Shown: positions 11,311 through 23,441, counted from the first letter of the stretch. The stretch: 64,000 nucleotides of DNA from Symsagittifera roscoffensis (GCF_963678635.1 NC_087071.1:25369821-25433820), one strand, 5' to 3'. Notes: a model not told the origin generated them from the letters alone. Numbers and translations are program-made.

Positions 11311-12900
11311 GAACTATAGCCTTTGTGTCAGCTCACTAATTCTAAACTCGTCGATTGTGTTGGTGGCCGGTCTCTCCTTCCTAATGTGCACCGCCTCTAA
11401 TGTGAGTCCAATTAAACTCCAACGTACCACTATCACTACCTTACTGCCGTATATGCTGTCTAACTGGGGTATCCTCCTTTCGGTGTTCCTCAATCCTTGT
11501 GGTGAGATGTCGGACCACCTGGCCAACATAAATGGATTTGCACCCACAACATTCAAGTCTGTACACCGCTTTTGATTACAAATCACTGGCAAAGGAAGAT
11601 TTTAAAGAGGGCATGCACGTTTTCAATTTACTCGTCGTGAATATTATTTGGCATTGGTGATATTGCGCACTTTTTTTGTTAATGTCTGACTGTGATTCCC
11701 CCGATATTGAACCGTGAAGATGGATAGTGAGTCGCTGCTAAAATCACAGGGCTTTTTTTCTCAGCCAAATTTTTTTTGCCCTCCCGGATGATCTTTTCAA
11801 GGGCTTGCAATGCAACTCGCGACTGCCAACTTTCCGGATATTGGTTGGTTATTCAACCACTGTTTACGGTTGATTTCCATCACTTTATCATGATGTTCCC
11901 ATGTTGACGTACTGCGGAACCCGGTGAACAGCTCCTTCAATCACACTTCTTTTGTACTGAAGGGGGTGCAACTTCTAAAATTTAGTATGGTACCTGTACC
12001 TGTTGGTTTCTGATACCAACCACAGTTATTTTTCCTCTTCTTGTCAATACTAAATTGTAAATCCAAAAATGCCAGTTTCCCATTTGTTTTTGGTGTCTCT
12101 ATTGTGAACTTTAAATTTGGATTTAGTAAGTTTGCTGCTCGTAGCACTTTTTCAGGATCACCGTTGACTGTTCTCACAATATCGTCAACGTAACGGAGAA
12201 AAAACTCAGCTTGCTGCACTTACTTGTTTTTCTCCCTTATCGCGATGCTTTTTCTACAGTAACAGACGGTTTCATTTATATTTTGATCCTCATCATCTGA
12301 TACTGATCATCAAAAAGAAGTCACATTTCACACTTTTTAACCTTTACGTGACCTTCTTTTTGCACTCGGACATATTCCATTAAGATCTTTTTGGGCATAA
12401 ACATTTCGGGAATATCCCTTGAAAGTGCAAATTCGTACTGCATCAGCCAAAGATTTGCTGAGATAACGGAAAGAGATGCCCACATTGCCAAACCATCTTT
12501 CTGAATGTACCATGTTTCATTGTACTTGAAATGGACTTGACTAACTGCCAAGTGTAACAGTCTCTTCATGGTTTTCCTAGCATTTGATGGTGGTTCATCT
12601 TGCTCATACAGTTTTCTCACAGCTATATTTATCGCTTCTTTGAGTGGAACATTTTTATACAAACTCTTCTCATCTACAGATATCACATTTTCATTAAGCT
12701 GAAGCCTAAGGCTCTCTAAGTTTTCTCTCGCTTTTACTGAGTTGGTTTCGATGTTTGCGCCCTCAAATTTCTCAAGAATTTTGCAAGAATTTTGTTCAGG
12801 TTACAATAAGAGCTACCACGCAAGGAGAGGACCGGTCTCATTGAGTTGTTCTCTTCATGCATCTTCGCCGGCCCATAAAGCCTGGCGGGCGCCCCCCCCC
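11310..12900 (-). pseudogene. Penelope-like reverse transcriptase with C-terminal GIY-YIG nuclease
   Basis: Penelope elements encode an RT related to telomerase followed by a GIY-YIG endonuclease. On the minus strand, from high to low coordinate: LRGSSYCNLNKILAKFL near 12,830, motif A region VDEKSLYKNVPL near 12,675, motif B region GLAMWASLSVISANLW near 12,480, and motif C FLRYVDDIV near 12,200, with intact YVDD. Then come NRKQWLNNQ near 11,860 and the nuclease CCGCKSIYVGQVVRHLTTRI near 11,560. The nuclease end LTLEAVHIRKERP lies near 11,410 in another frame. Breaks fall around 12,220-12,330 and in the nuclease. The N-terminal third lies in the tandem units to the right. Confidence 0.85.
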
Positions 12901-15785
12901 CTCCCCAGTAAACTTCATCCTAGTGTAGAGATTTTTACCTATTTCGTCTTTTTCCTCGTTGCCAAAAACTTCCTATTGATATCTTTTTCTAACTTCACAA
13001 TAATGGCATCACTTGTTCCTTTGCTTTCGCTGAACTGATTTGAATCTAATAAGTCAGATAACTTGTTCTCCTAGGTATCCTTCCTCTTTTACAAAAACCA
13101 ACCCCTTGTCATACGGTACTGCAAGTAATCCATTAACCTTCAGATACTTTCGGGCCTTCTCAACAACCGTGTCAGATGGTGTTTGTTTCACCCTTTTAGC
13201 ATAGGTTTTTGCCACTGCTTCGATCTCACCAAAGGGCCTCCCCAAGGACTTGATGATTGTTGAGATCGACGAAAGACAGATGTCAATATCAGCGAGAGAG
13301 TGTGTCTCATTAAACTTATCCCTGACAGTATGTTTCGGCCCTAATACCAACACTTGTTGTACCAAATCTGATAATTCAATATCATCAAGGGCTTTGACCG
13401 AACCCTCACTTTGCTTCCCTAGAGGTCGATCTTGCCTTTCTGATAGTTTTAATAGCTTCTTTTGACGATTCTTTTTAACTGTTGTTATTTGTCTTTGTCT
13501 CCTGAGACTTAATTATTTCATTACCGAAGGACAAAACTTATCATATACACCCCTCTGTACTGCGCCTCTGAACCTTTTTTTTCCAGTTTGCCTTTGACGT
13601 TTTTCTCATCTGTCCTGGCCTTGTTAATCTCCGTTCTTAGAAGTTTTGTCTGAAAACTGTGTACCGCTTAGTTCAAAAATACCCCACTTTCCGGTACCCT
13701 GAACCTCAAAAAATCAGGTATAAGGTCGTTTTCTTGACAAACTCTCAGAAATTCAAAATATAGAAGGCAACGAGGAATTTTCTCAAGAATTTTGCAAGAA
13801 TCTTGTTCAGGTTACAATCAGAGCTACCACGCAAGGAGAGGACCGGTCTCATTGAGTTGTTCTCTTCATGCATCTTCGCCGGCCCATAAAGCCTGGCGGG
13901 CGCCCCCCCCCCAGTAAACTTCATCCTAGTGTAGAGATTTTTACCTACTTCGTCTTTTTCCTCATTGCCAAAAACTTCCTATTGATATCTTTTTCTAACT
14001 TCACAATAATGGCATCACTTGTTCCTTTGCTTTCGCTGAACTGATTTGAATCTAATAAGTCAGATAACTTGTTCTCCTAGGTATCCTTCCTCTTTTACAA
14101 AAACCAACCCCTTGTCATACGGTACTGCAAGTAATCAATTAACCTTCAGATACTTTCGGGCCTTCTCAACAACCGTGTCAGATGGTGTTTGTTTCACCCT
14201 TTTAGCATAGGTTTTTGCCACTGCTTCGATCTCACCAAAGGGCCTCCCCAAGGACTTGATGATTGTTGAGATCGACGAAAGACAGATGTCAAAATCAGCG
14301 AGAGAGTGTGTCTCATTAAACTTATCCCTGACAGTATATTTCGGCCCTAATACCAACACTTGTTGTACCCAATCTGATAATTCAATATCATCAAGGGCTT
14401 TGACCGAACCCTCACTTTGCTTCCCTAGAGGTCAATCTTGCCTTTCTGATAGTTTTAATAGCTTCTTTTGACTTTTGACGATTCTTTTTAACTGTTGTTA
14501 TTTGTCTTTGTCTCCTGAGACTTAATTATTTCATTACCGAAGGACAAAACTTATCATATACACCCCTCTGTACTGCGCCTCTGAACCTTTTTTTTCCAGT
14601 TTGCCTTTGACGTTTTTCTCATCTGTCCTGGCCTTGTTAATCTCCGTTCTTAGAAGTTTTGTCTGAAAACTGTGTACCGCTTAGTTCAAAAATACCCCAC
14701 TTTCCGGTACCCTGAACCTCAAAAAATCAGGTATAAGGTCGTTTTCTTGACAAACTCTCAGAAATTCAAAATATTGAAGGCAACGAGAAATTTTCTCAAG
14801 AATTTTGCAAGAATCTTGTTCAGGTTACAATCAGAGCTACCACGCAAGGAGAGGACCGGTCTCATTGAGTTGTTCTCTTCATGCATCTTCGCCGGCCCAT
14901 AAAGCCTGGCGGGCGCCCCCCCCCCCCCCCAGTAAACTTCATCCTAGTGTAGAGATTTTTACCTATTTCGTCTTTTTCCTCGTTGCCAAAAACTTCCTAT
15001 TGATATCTTTTTCTAACTTCACAATAATGGCATCACTTGTTCCTTTGCTTTCGCTGAACTGATTTGAATCTAATAAGTCAGATAACTTGTTCTCCTAGGT
15101 ATCCTTCCTCTTTTACAAAAACCAGCCCCTTGTCATACGGTACTGCAAGTAATCCATTAACCTTCAGATACTTTCGGGCCTTCTCAACAACCGTGTCAGA
15201 TGGTGTTTGTTTCACCCTTTTAGCATAGGTTTTTGCCACTGCTTCGATCTCACCAAAGGGCCTCCCCAAGGACTTGATGATTGTTGAGATCGACGAAAGA
15301 CAGATGTCAATATCAGCGAGAGAGTGTGTCTCATTAAACTTATCCCTGACAGGATGTTTTGGCCCTAATACCAACACTTGTTGTACCCAATCTGATAATT
15401 CAATATCATCAAGGGCTTTGACCGAACCCTCACTTTGCTTCCCTAGAGGTCGATCTTGCCTTTCTGATAGTCTTAATAGCTTCTTTTGACGATTCTTTTT
15501 AACTGTTGTTATTTGTCTTTGTCTCCTGAGACTTAATAATTTCATTACCGAAGGACAAAACTTATCATATACACCCCTCTGTACTGCGCCTCTGAATCTT
15601 TTTTTCCAGTTTGCCTTCGACGTTTTTCTCATCTGTCCTGGCCTTGTTAATCTCCGTTCTTAGAAGTTTTGTCTGAAAACTTTGTACCACTTAATTCAAA
15701 AATACCCCACTTTCCGGTACCCTGAACCTCAAAAAATCAGGTATAAGGTCGTTTTCTTGACAAACTCTCAGAAATTCAAAATATT
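12768..15785 (-). repeat. Three tandem copies of the Penelope 5' region, about 1,012 bp each
   Basis: Units run at about 12,768-13,779, 13,780-14,792 and 14,793-15,785, head to tail and nearly identical over their whole length. Landmarks such as GCCCATAAAGCC at 12,871, 13,882 and 14,895 give spacings of 1,011 and 1,013 bp. The units differ mainly in a poly-C tract (about 12,890, 13,904 and 14,916) that varies in length and is interrupted by a T in the first. Only the leftmost unit continues into the RT catalytic region. Tandem partial copies upstream of the RT copy are typical of Penelope-like elements. Confidence 0.85.
15078..15632 (-). pseudogene. Penelope-like N-terminal ORF (184 aa), third unit
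   Basis: This is the longest intact version of the Penelope N-terminal domain here. A basic start (KANWKKRFRGAVQRG and KKNRQKKLLRL) is followed by the conserved block ELSDWVQQVLVLGPKHPVRD and VPYDKGLVFVKEEGYL, which precedes the RT fingers in this family. Equivalent, more broken ORFs sit at 13,054-13,365 and 14,135-14,359. The ORF ends after GEQVI, well before RT motif A, so this copy is truncated. Confidence 0.7.
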
Positions 15786-15957
15786 GGTGGCAGTTGATAA
15801 ATTTAACATATATGGACGCATAATCATTGACTAATTTTCAAATGAAATTCTTTTTTAAAGTCCCAATCAAGATTGGAGGTGGGAGTACAGTCACTCATTG
15901 TTTTGCAAGCCACGAAGAATGAACCTCAGTGACACAAAGCAACAAAAAAACACAACT

Positions 15958-16629
15958 CTATTTCACCCTCTCCGTTGAAGCCTCCTCGGCAGTCGGTCCA
16001 ACTGTTTCCTCGCCTCTGTTCACCAGTCTTCTTTTCTCGGCCCTCCTTCTCGTTTGCGATTTCTTTTTCGTGTTTGATCGAAGCTTCGACAAAACCGCTG
16101 CCAGTTTGTATTGGGGTTCGAAGACAATCCGCAAAGATTTTAGCTCCAGCTGGACGTCCTGGTGCAGTGCCTGATATTCGTTCACCAGCTCCGTTCCTCT
16201 CTTCCTCTTCGAAATGAGACACCTCGTAATAGGAATTACAAGAACTCCCGTGCTGATCAGCTGGTTCCTGATATCTGGTGTACCGTATCTCTGACAGTAT
16301 ACAATTGCTCTGATATTTGTCAGTGTCTTCAGGTTTTCTGCCAATTCCTCTGCAGTGCAAGCTCTGTAATTGTTTGTGCGGTTGAACACCACCACCTGAC
16401 GTTTTTCTGCCAGAGGTGCCCTGCAGAGTAGGCTTGCGATGTTCTTCTGTGGAATTGTGGTGATCGCAATTAAGGAAATTCCAAGAAGAGCTGGTATTTT
16501 GGGCAGAAATTGTTCTTTTTCCGGGCTGCTAAGTTGTTCCAGGCTGTGGTAGAAGAAGCTAGACGCTACAATGTAGACCGTTTCAATTCTAACAAGGTAA
16601 AATATAATGAGATCATAAAATTGTTAAAC
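15958..16629 (-). CDS. Unidentified ORF with basic C-terminus
   Basis: The frame is open from a stop near 16,632 to the TAG at 15,958, about 220 codons, with the first ATG at 16,395. The first half alternates hydrophobic strands and helices (LPKIPALLGISLIAITTIPQ, RQVVVFNRTNNYRACTAEEL, IRAIVYCQRYGTPDI), suggesting an alpha/beta fold. The last 50 residues are Lys/Arg-rich, then acidic. I do not recognise the family. It lies between the Penelope array and a repeat, on the same strand as Penelope. It could be an exon of a host gene, an unannotated Penelope ORF or part of another element. Amino-acid composition argues for real coding origin. Confidence 0.35.
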
Positions 16630-16740
16630 TTTCCAAGTAAAAAAACGGAAAAAACTGAAATTAAGTCTTCTTGTAGGAAAGACTGTGATTAAGAATTGTC
16701 TCAACGCTGTAGGGTTTCTAAATTTTACATTTAAATGATT

Positions 16741-16815
16741 TAAAAATGCGTTAAAATTGTAAATTCAAACAAAAATTTTCGCACACTTTGGTGCATCTTC
16801 AGGTTTTAAAATTTT
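16741..16815. repeat. Interspersed repeat end, GTGCATCTTCAGG family
   Basis: A block of about 75 bp (AAATGCGTTAAAATTGTAAA to CTTCAGGTTTTAAAAT) recurs inverted at 28,325-28,400 and more weakly at 9,779 and 10,976. It is probably the terminus of a short interspersed element. Confidence 0.5.
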
Positions 16816-16845
16816 AGGCTATTTGTACGAAAGAAAAAAAATACA

Positions 16846-17018
16846 GGTAATCAGAAGGTCAAAAGTATCATAGTAACCGAGGTTACAGTCAGGAGTCCCT
16901 TCATCACGTATTCCAGTCAAAATCCTTGGAATTTTGCAGATATGGAAGTGATAATGATAAAAGAAGATGCAAGTGTTTAAGTCCTTTTTAATTAAAATCG
17001 ATACGGGTTACGTTTCTT
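16846..17018 (+). repeat. Left arm of a 173 bp inverted repeat pair
   Basis: This segment matches the reverse complement of 28,642-28,814 over its full 173 bp with roughly 90 percent identity by eye and almost no gaps. Both arms begin GGTAATCAGAWGGTC on the outside and end CGGGTTACGTTTCTT on the inside. Sequence beyond the arms is not shared. Confidence 0.75.
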
Positions 17019-17064
17019 CAAAAAGAACACGCAACTGGACACGAGAAAATATAATACACAAGTG

Positions 17065-18340
17065 TTACAAAAAAAATTTTTTGTCGAAAGTCAATTTGTC
17101 ATTTATTGTTCCGAGTGCGCAAGCGGCGTTCGCAATCTGTATTGCCAGGGAGATTCTCTGTTTTAAAAAGCTGCCTGCTCTGGGTTCCTCAGTGCATATG
17201 CTTAGGTTCTTACAAAGCTTGCTCAAAAAAATTTCTGTGCTGGGGCCGGCCGCGCCCTGAGTTTCAAAAGCTAGTGGTTGAAAAAGATATCCATCAATTA
17301 CAAGATCTTTATACTTGTCAATTTTTCGCTCTTCCGCTTCAGCGGCAGCCGTACCAGGGTTACAAACAGACCCGGCATTAATTCTACAAGGAGCTAAGAT
17401 GTCTACTACCGTTACATCCCACAAGAGCTGCTTACCAACAGCCCATGGAACGAGCGTCAAACCGTCTGGTCGCTTTTGATCGGTCCTGTAGAGGTGTCGT
17501 GGTTCTAAAACCGACGGAATGTGAGTAGAAGATAAACTCTGCTTTATAAGTGCATTCAGGTTTGAATGCATAGGGAATCTCCCAGCACTTTTGAGGCAAG
17601 AAAGACCATGCCAACCATCCTCGGTAACGCCTTTTCCGCACACGCATTTATGCCGTTCGCATATTTTTGAGCCTAATCGAAGTCCTATCGCAATTCTGAG
17701 TTGTTGGTTCGACAGTTTTAAGGAGCAATTTCGTCCTCCGAAGCAGCAAGCCTGATTCCTCCCTTTACATTTCCTTCATCGAGCTTACTGCTTATTAGCT
17801 TTATTCTCTGATCGAGGTCACTCAGAGGCGGGCTTGAAACTTGGGGATGGGGTTTTGAAAGTGACACGTCATTTGCTCGAAATTTTTTAATAATCAAAGA
17901 GCTCATGCGTGTGGTCTGTTTGCGTCCACTTCTTTTCGGTTGCTCCAAAAAAACAAGAACGACGTTAAAAAAGTCAGCCATTTTGTAACATCTTCTACAT
18001 TGTAGACGATGACATTTATTTTGTCCGACAGACTTTCCGCCAAGGGAACACGCGAGTCTTTTAGTACTCTCTTGAGTACTCGGACATTAGAGATGGTTGT
18101 ATTAACATAATTGTCTAGCACTAAATCATTACCTATTGTTGCTTTACTAACAGAGTTTACATCAACGCATAAAGGACACTGAAACCATTGGGTTTTCTTA
18201 GAGTCGCTAAGAGAAATATTTACACAACAATCACATCTAATTCAATTTATCAGTCCTGAAGGTTTTAAGCAATCTTTGCTTGTACACTCTTTGTTATTTT
18301 TCCTCATCTTGACTCAGCATAATGGTAAAAAAAAGGATTT
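17065..18340 (-). pseudogene. Non-LTR retrotransposon with RLE-like C-terminus, RT core deleted
   Basis: The 192-residue ORF at 17,065-17,643 has a zinc-binding CGKGVTEDGWHGLSC followed by KRPDGLTLVPW and LLWDVTVVD. The spacing R-P-D then D is that of the PD-(D/E)XK (restriction-like) nuclease found at the C-terminus of some non-LTR RT proteins. Upstream, 17,718-17,981 and 17,903-18,121 encode the N-terminal part (SDLDQRIKLISSKLDEGNVK). At about 18,290-18,170 a Cys-rich, PHD-like patch ends in WFQCPLC. The N-terminal ORF joins the C-terminal part within about 60 bp, so the whole RT palm is missing. Family placement is from motif order. Confidence 0.6.
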
Positions 18341-18640
18341 TGACTGGACTTCAGGGGACTGAACTAACCCATTATAAGCGGTTAGTGGGAATTTTATACA
18401 TCAGCAAATAAAATTTAAAAAAATAAAAGACTATTAAATTAATTTAAATTTTAAAATCGAATTATAATAATCAAAAACAAGGAACAATCTCACCCGAGCT
18501 CAGTAGGTCCAGCGGTGCACCACGAGACTCTTCAAGCCAGTTCCAGTTTCCAACCTCCCCACAGAAAGCCACTTGACAGACCTGTCTCTAAAATCCCTCA
18601 AAGGGCGCTCCACAAACAGGCACAAACATCATACATAACA
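18341..18640. other. Unassigned spacer
   Basis: AT-rich sequence with a short GC-richer patch at 18,490-18,620. A 74-codon ORF starts at 18,515 but shows no recognisable features. No repeat match was found. Confidence 0.4.
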
Positions 18641-18847
18641 AATCTATTTAATAAGTTTATCACAACAATTAGGCTAATAATTTTGATAATTTTGTACAAA
18701 ATGATCAAAAATCATAAAAAGTGTCAAACACATTATTAGTTTAAAACTTAGAAAATTTAACCAATCACAACTTCACAATTGTTACTAAAATTATGTAACA
18801 AGTGTTTTGTAACAATTTTATTCATTTGGTCACACATTTTTGAGAGT

Positions 18848-18993
18848 TGCTCAAGTAGAAGGACCCTTATTAGGTACTTTGTTTTTATGTAATGTATTTA
18901 AAACTTGTGCTAACTAATCATCATGTCTTTTTGTCATTGCAGAATTAGCATTGTGTGAAACGGAATGATGTTTTGACACATGGCATGCTTTTG
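18848..18993 (+). repeat. 5' LTR of the gypsy element
   Basis: This is the direct repeat partner of 23,442-23,587, with equal length. It contains TATTTAAAA-like and TTTTTATGTAATG AT-rich stretches that could serve as a promoter. No primer binding site matching a tRNA end could be named immediately downstream. Confidence 0.8.
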
Positions 18994-19129
18994 CGTGTTA
19001 ATTCTCTTCAAGAACAACAAAGGCAACAAGGACGACCGAAGTATGGTGCTACATTGACAGATGCACCTACACTCCCCTGTGGTGTCCGATGCCGCCGGAG
19101 TTGTCATGCTTGGGAACACTTGTCCACGG

Positions 19130-19752
19130 CACACCCAGTCCCTGCTTCTGCGAAAGCTCCACCTATACCTCAACCACGCTTGGGACTGTTTCACGAGGGA
19201 GTGGGAAGCATTCAAACAGGCAAACAGCCTTCCGGAATGTCGCGTGAATATCTATCTTGTGAACTGTTGCGAAGCTGAACTGAAGGCAAGTGTACAAAAA
19301 GAGGACCCTAAAATAACGGATAAAACGAAGCTGAAATTTTGAACGCCATTAAAAGACACGCCGTGATCAACGTTGCTTCCAGTATATTACAGACTGAGCT
19401 CTTGTCCATGATTCAGGACCACACGGAGCCGATCAGACAGTTTGCTGCTCGCGCCCTTGGTAAAGCCTGTAATTGTAGGCTCACTGAGCAGTGCACCCGA
19501 ACTGGATGTGACACAACCATCGATTTTAGTCAGAAAATGGTTAAGCTCGTTATTCTCACTCGAATGTCTGACGAGGACATCAAGAAGGATTTAGACGGAA
19601 AGATGCTCAATCAGACTATAGCCCTCATCGAGGGAGATGGCTGCTCGGTCCATTTCTGGTTCGATTGCACCTCCAGCTGGTGCGTTGTTCGCAGTGTCAA
19701 ACTCACGAACACCCATGAAAATTTCTCCTTACGACACGCGTCTATCCCATAA
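19130..19752 (+). pseudogene. Gypsy Gag
   Basis: The capsid-like part reads FTREWEAFKQANSLPECR in the frame from 19,061, then KRHAVINVASSILQTELL and FAARALGKACNCRLTEQC in the frame starting at 19,339. The Cys-rich CRLTEQCTRTGCD segment is characteristic of a widespread invertebrate gypsy Gag. One frameshift lies near 19,335. The nucleocapsid Cys knuckles further down are only recognisable as scattered Cys in broken frames (19,750-20,090). Confidence 0.65.
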
Positions 19753-20099
19753 GGGTAAATGTCAGACATGTTAAGGCGAGTTTTTGATGAATCGGGCGAG
19801 AACGGTGGCGGGGACCGACGTTGTTGTCACTGAAAAGTTTTGCAAGAACTGTTGGAAGAAAAAGCGATCTGAGTTGCGCAATAGGAAAGGCCAGAGTGGG
19901 TCGTCTGACATGGAGACGGGCGCTTTCTCTCACATGTTTGGCTTGGCGGTCAGTTAAGACACAAGTCCGACATGGGCGTCTCCTGTAACAGCCGCTGGTC
20001 TTGATCATACGAGGGCACAGAAGACCATAGTATTCCCAAGGTACATGTTCGGCGGCGCAACCGATTGGAAACAGGCAGCATCGATGCCACATCCAATTG

Positions 20100-22870
20100 T
20101 CATCTTGCGTGTCTCTATTGACGCGTCAGCTTACAGTCACTTACGCCTTAGACACACCAACATGTTGCCTACAACTCTGTCGATTGTGGCCGATACAGGC
20201 GCGCAGTAATGTCTTATGGGAAAAAAAGTGTTAGACCGTCTCGGCTTAAGTACATCCGTCCTTGAACAGGTCTAGCAGCGAATGAACGCCATCAAGGTCC
20301 TGGGTGCCCTATTCCTGCGTTTATCTGGCACGAACACGTCCACAGGCCGGAAGGCTACAACAGCGGCGATGGTATATGTGACAGAAACTACTGACTTGTT
20401 CTACCTAAGTCACCAAGCCATCAACTATTTGGGTTATATCAACGCCAATTTTCCCGTTATCTGCTCCACTGCTTCCGCTGGAATAGAGGCACAACCGACA
20501 TCTGGTCTTGCCTTTTGTGGCTGCTCCATTCACCGCCACCCACACGACCGCCCTGGGAAACTCCCTTTTGCTCCGGTAACGGAAATTATCCCGAATATGA
20601 AAGAATGGCTTCTCAAAACATTCGCGGCGTCTGCATTCAAAAAATGCCCTCACCAGCCACTGCCACTCATGTCTGGAGATACGATTAAAGTCCACCTGGA
20701 TCCCAACGCTACCCCCGTCACCGTGTATACGGCAGCTACCGTGCCCGTACATTGGCGTGAGCAGGTTAAAGCCCAGCTCGACCAGGACGAGGCTCTGGGC
20801 GAAATCGAGAAGGTTCCTCCGGGAGTGCCTAAAAATTGGCAAGCACGACTGCACGTCGTGCCGAAAGGTGACGGCACGCCACGTCGGACTGTTGACATGC
20901 GCCCACTAAACACCCACTGCGTCAGGGAGACACAGCAATTTGTTCCTCCATACAAACAAGCACGCATCGTACCGGCGGGCACATGGAGAACTGTGACTGA
21001 TGCCTGAAATGGCAACCACTCAGTTCCCCTCGTTGAGGAGGATCGTCATCTTCTACCTTTATCACGGAATACCACCGATACCGATACAAAGTGGCACCTC
21101 AAGGTTACCTAGCCTCGGGGGATTGCTATAATCAACGGTATGAAAATTTTATAGTCTCCATCCCCAGGAAGGCTAAATGCGTGGACGACGCACTGTTATG
21201 GGACGAGTCGCTGAAAGTACATTGGTGGAGGGTTATCGACTATCTGACACTAAAATTGGTAACGGCAGAATCATCATAAATCCAAAGAAGTTCCAATTTT
21301 GCGAGCTTGTCGTTGAATTTGCCGGCTTTCTTATTAAAAATGACGATGTGAAACCACTGCCGGACTACCTGGACGCCATAAAGAACTTTCCGCGACCTAC
21401 AAACATTTCCCACATACGGGCTTGGTTTGGACTCGTCAACCAAGTGTCACACTACGCGCAGTTGACGGCAATCGCGACTCAATTTAAGCCACTATTGTCT
21501 CCAAAGACCCGATATAGTTGGGACGACGCACTGGAGAACGCAATCCAGCAGTCCAGGGACGAAATCAATAAGGCCATCGAAATCGGGGTTAAAATATTTG
21601 ATACCAACTGCATCACCCTGCTCAGTCCGCACTGGTCTAAAGGCCGGAATCGGATATTTCCTCTACCAAAAGTACGGTGCATGTCCCTCGACTACGACGG
21701 GATACTGCAGTAATGGCTGGAGGATAACCCTGGCTGGATCCCGCTTCCTCAAGAAAGCGGAACAAAACCACTGGCCAGTGGAAGGCGAGGACCTCGCTGT
21801 CGAATGGGCTCTAGAGGACACACGATTTTTCACTTGGGGATGCAATGACCTCCACATTCAGACGGACCACCGCCGCTTGTCAAGCTGCTTGGCAACCGCA
21901 CACTAGATAAGATTGATAACAACCGATTTGGAAAATGAACCGAAGACGAAAATGAATCTCACTTTATTGCCGCGTGAAACACCATGAGGGTTGTTGATGA
22001 CATCGATCACGCCGAGGAAGAGATTATAGCCGCCGCCAGGCCAGGCTTGGCCCATTTAAATGCTGTCACGTTGGAGTGCGTGCGAGATGAAACATCTCGA
22101 GACATTCACATGCTCCAACTTATGATTATTTCGCACATTTCGCATTATTTATGGAGTCGCACATTTGACTCCATATCACCAAGCCAACCGCATCTACCAG
22201 CCGCCGAGCCATTTGTTGCGGTGATACTTTCCAGGCAGTTGGAACCGATTGTTTCAATGTGGGGGGAAAAATTACCTCCTAACTGTCGACAAGTTTACCA
22301 ATTGGCCTGACTTGAGACAGGCTAGCGCAGCCACCGCTAAAGCCGGAGCCGCTGGTCTGATGAAAGCGTTGCGGCAATTGTACGCCCAATTTGGTGTACC
22401 ATAGCACCTGTCCAGTGACCGCGGACCGAAATACACGACGCATATCATGAAAGGTTTCAAGTCGCGGTGGGGTAACATCCATCGACTATCTTCAGCTTAC
22501 CATCCCCAGTAAAACGGCGCTGCAGAGGTTGCGATAAAGGCCATAAAACGTCTTCATGTCGACAATGTGGACAAAAGCGGAGACATAAACACGGATGCCG
22601 TTTTGCGTGGCTCGCTCAAGCTCCGAGACACACCAGAACATGACAGCGGCCTGTCCCCTGCCCAGGTGCTTCTCGGTCGCTCTCTTCGTGACTATCTTCC
22701 TGCACCACCTCTTTTTGCAAACAGAGTTTCCGTTTTTGATGAAACCATCCCGGTCGATCGTCATTGGAAGGAAACATAGCGAGCGAACGAATCTGCTCTT
22801 CGTGCCAGGCTGGCAAAGCAGGCGATAGACAAGGCAGCAATACACGCAAGCTTGCTCCTCTGTTTATAGG
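20100..22870 (+). pseudogene. Gypsy Pol: protease, RT, RNase H, integrase
   Basis: The aspartic protease active site is visible as VADTGAQ at about 20,188, followed directly by a TAA. RT begins in the ORF 20,282-21,007 (GTPRRTVDMRPLNTHC near 20,872). The catalytic box appears as KCVDDALLW near 21,175, and the thumb as AGFLIKNDDVKPLPDYLDAI near 21,322. RNase H has SPHWSKGRN near 21,625 and WPVEGEDLAVEWALEDTRFF near 21,775. Integrase retains SSDRGPKYTTHI near 22,415, with NGAAEVAIKAIKR near 22,513 holding the last Glu. That stretch is preceded by an in-frame TAA. At least five stops or frameshifts exclude activity. Confidence 0.85.
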
Positions 22871-23441
22871 AGACTCAGTTGAGATCCATTAAGTGGGACA
22901 AGACGCATTGTTGTTCAGATAGGTGCCAATGAACAATAGACTATCCGGGTGGACGATTCCCGCCGTCTAACTCTACGCAACCGCCGCTTCCTGAAGAAAT
23001 TCCAGCGTTTCGCGATTCATGTAGAAGGATAAATCCGTTCCATACCTCCACATCGGGAGCCACTCGGCACCGATTCCTCGCCCTCTCTGGAAACACCTAT
23101 GTTATCCGATGATTTTATGGTGCCCCAAGGAACCATAATGGTCAACCCTCCCGCTAAATCTGACGTCTTATCACCGGAACCGAAAGCCAGCGATCCACAC
23201 ACATCCCAGCCAGTCGCATCACCAGTGCCAGGCCAAGTCGCTGACCCTGCGCTTGATACGGTTGTTAGCAGACCGAAGAGGATCCGCCACCCGCCTCCCA
23301 AATTTGGGGGTGACGATGCATGGAAGAATGGCGCCTTCATCACAAATCCTAAAGCAGGGTCCTCGTATGCGTCAGTCGTTAAAGGCGCACCGTGCCAGGA
23401 AGGCGTTTTTTGCGCCTCCAACGACTCGGGGGGGGGGGGGA

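Noticed and set aside
13596-13618. CAGATGAGAAAAACGTC on the minus strand as a hammerhead ribozyme core in the Penelope units
   Set aside because: The CUGAUGA core has a U-to-A change, no stem II is visible, and the stretch is inside the coding N-terminal domain.
15926-16360. Second minus-strand ORF overlapping the unidentified ORF
   Set aside because: It is Gly/Glu/Arg-rich, in an alternative frame of the more protein-like ORF at 15,958-16,629, and looks like a shadow.
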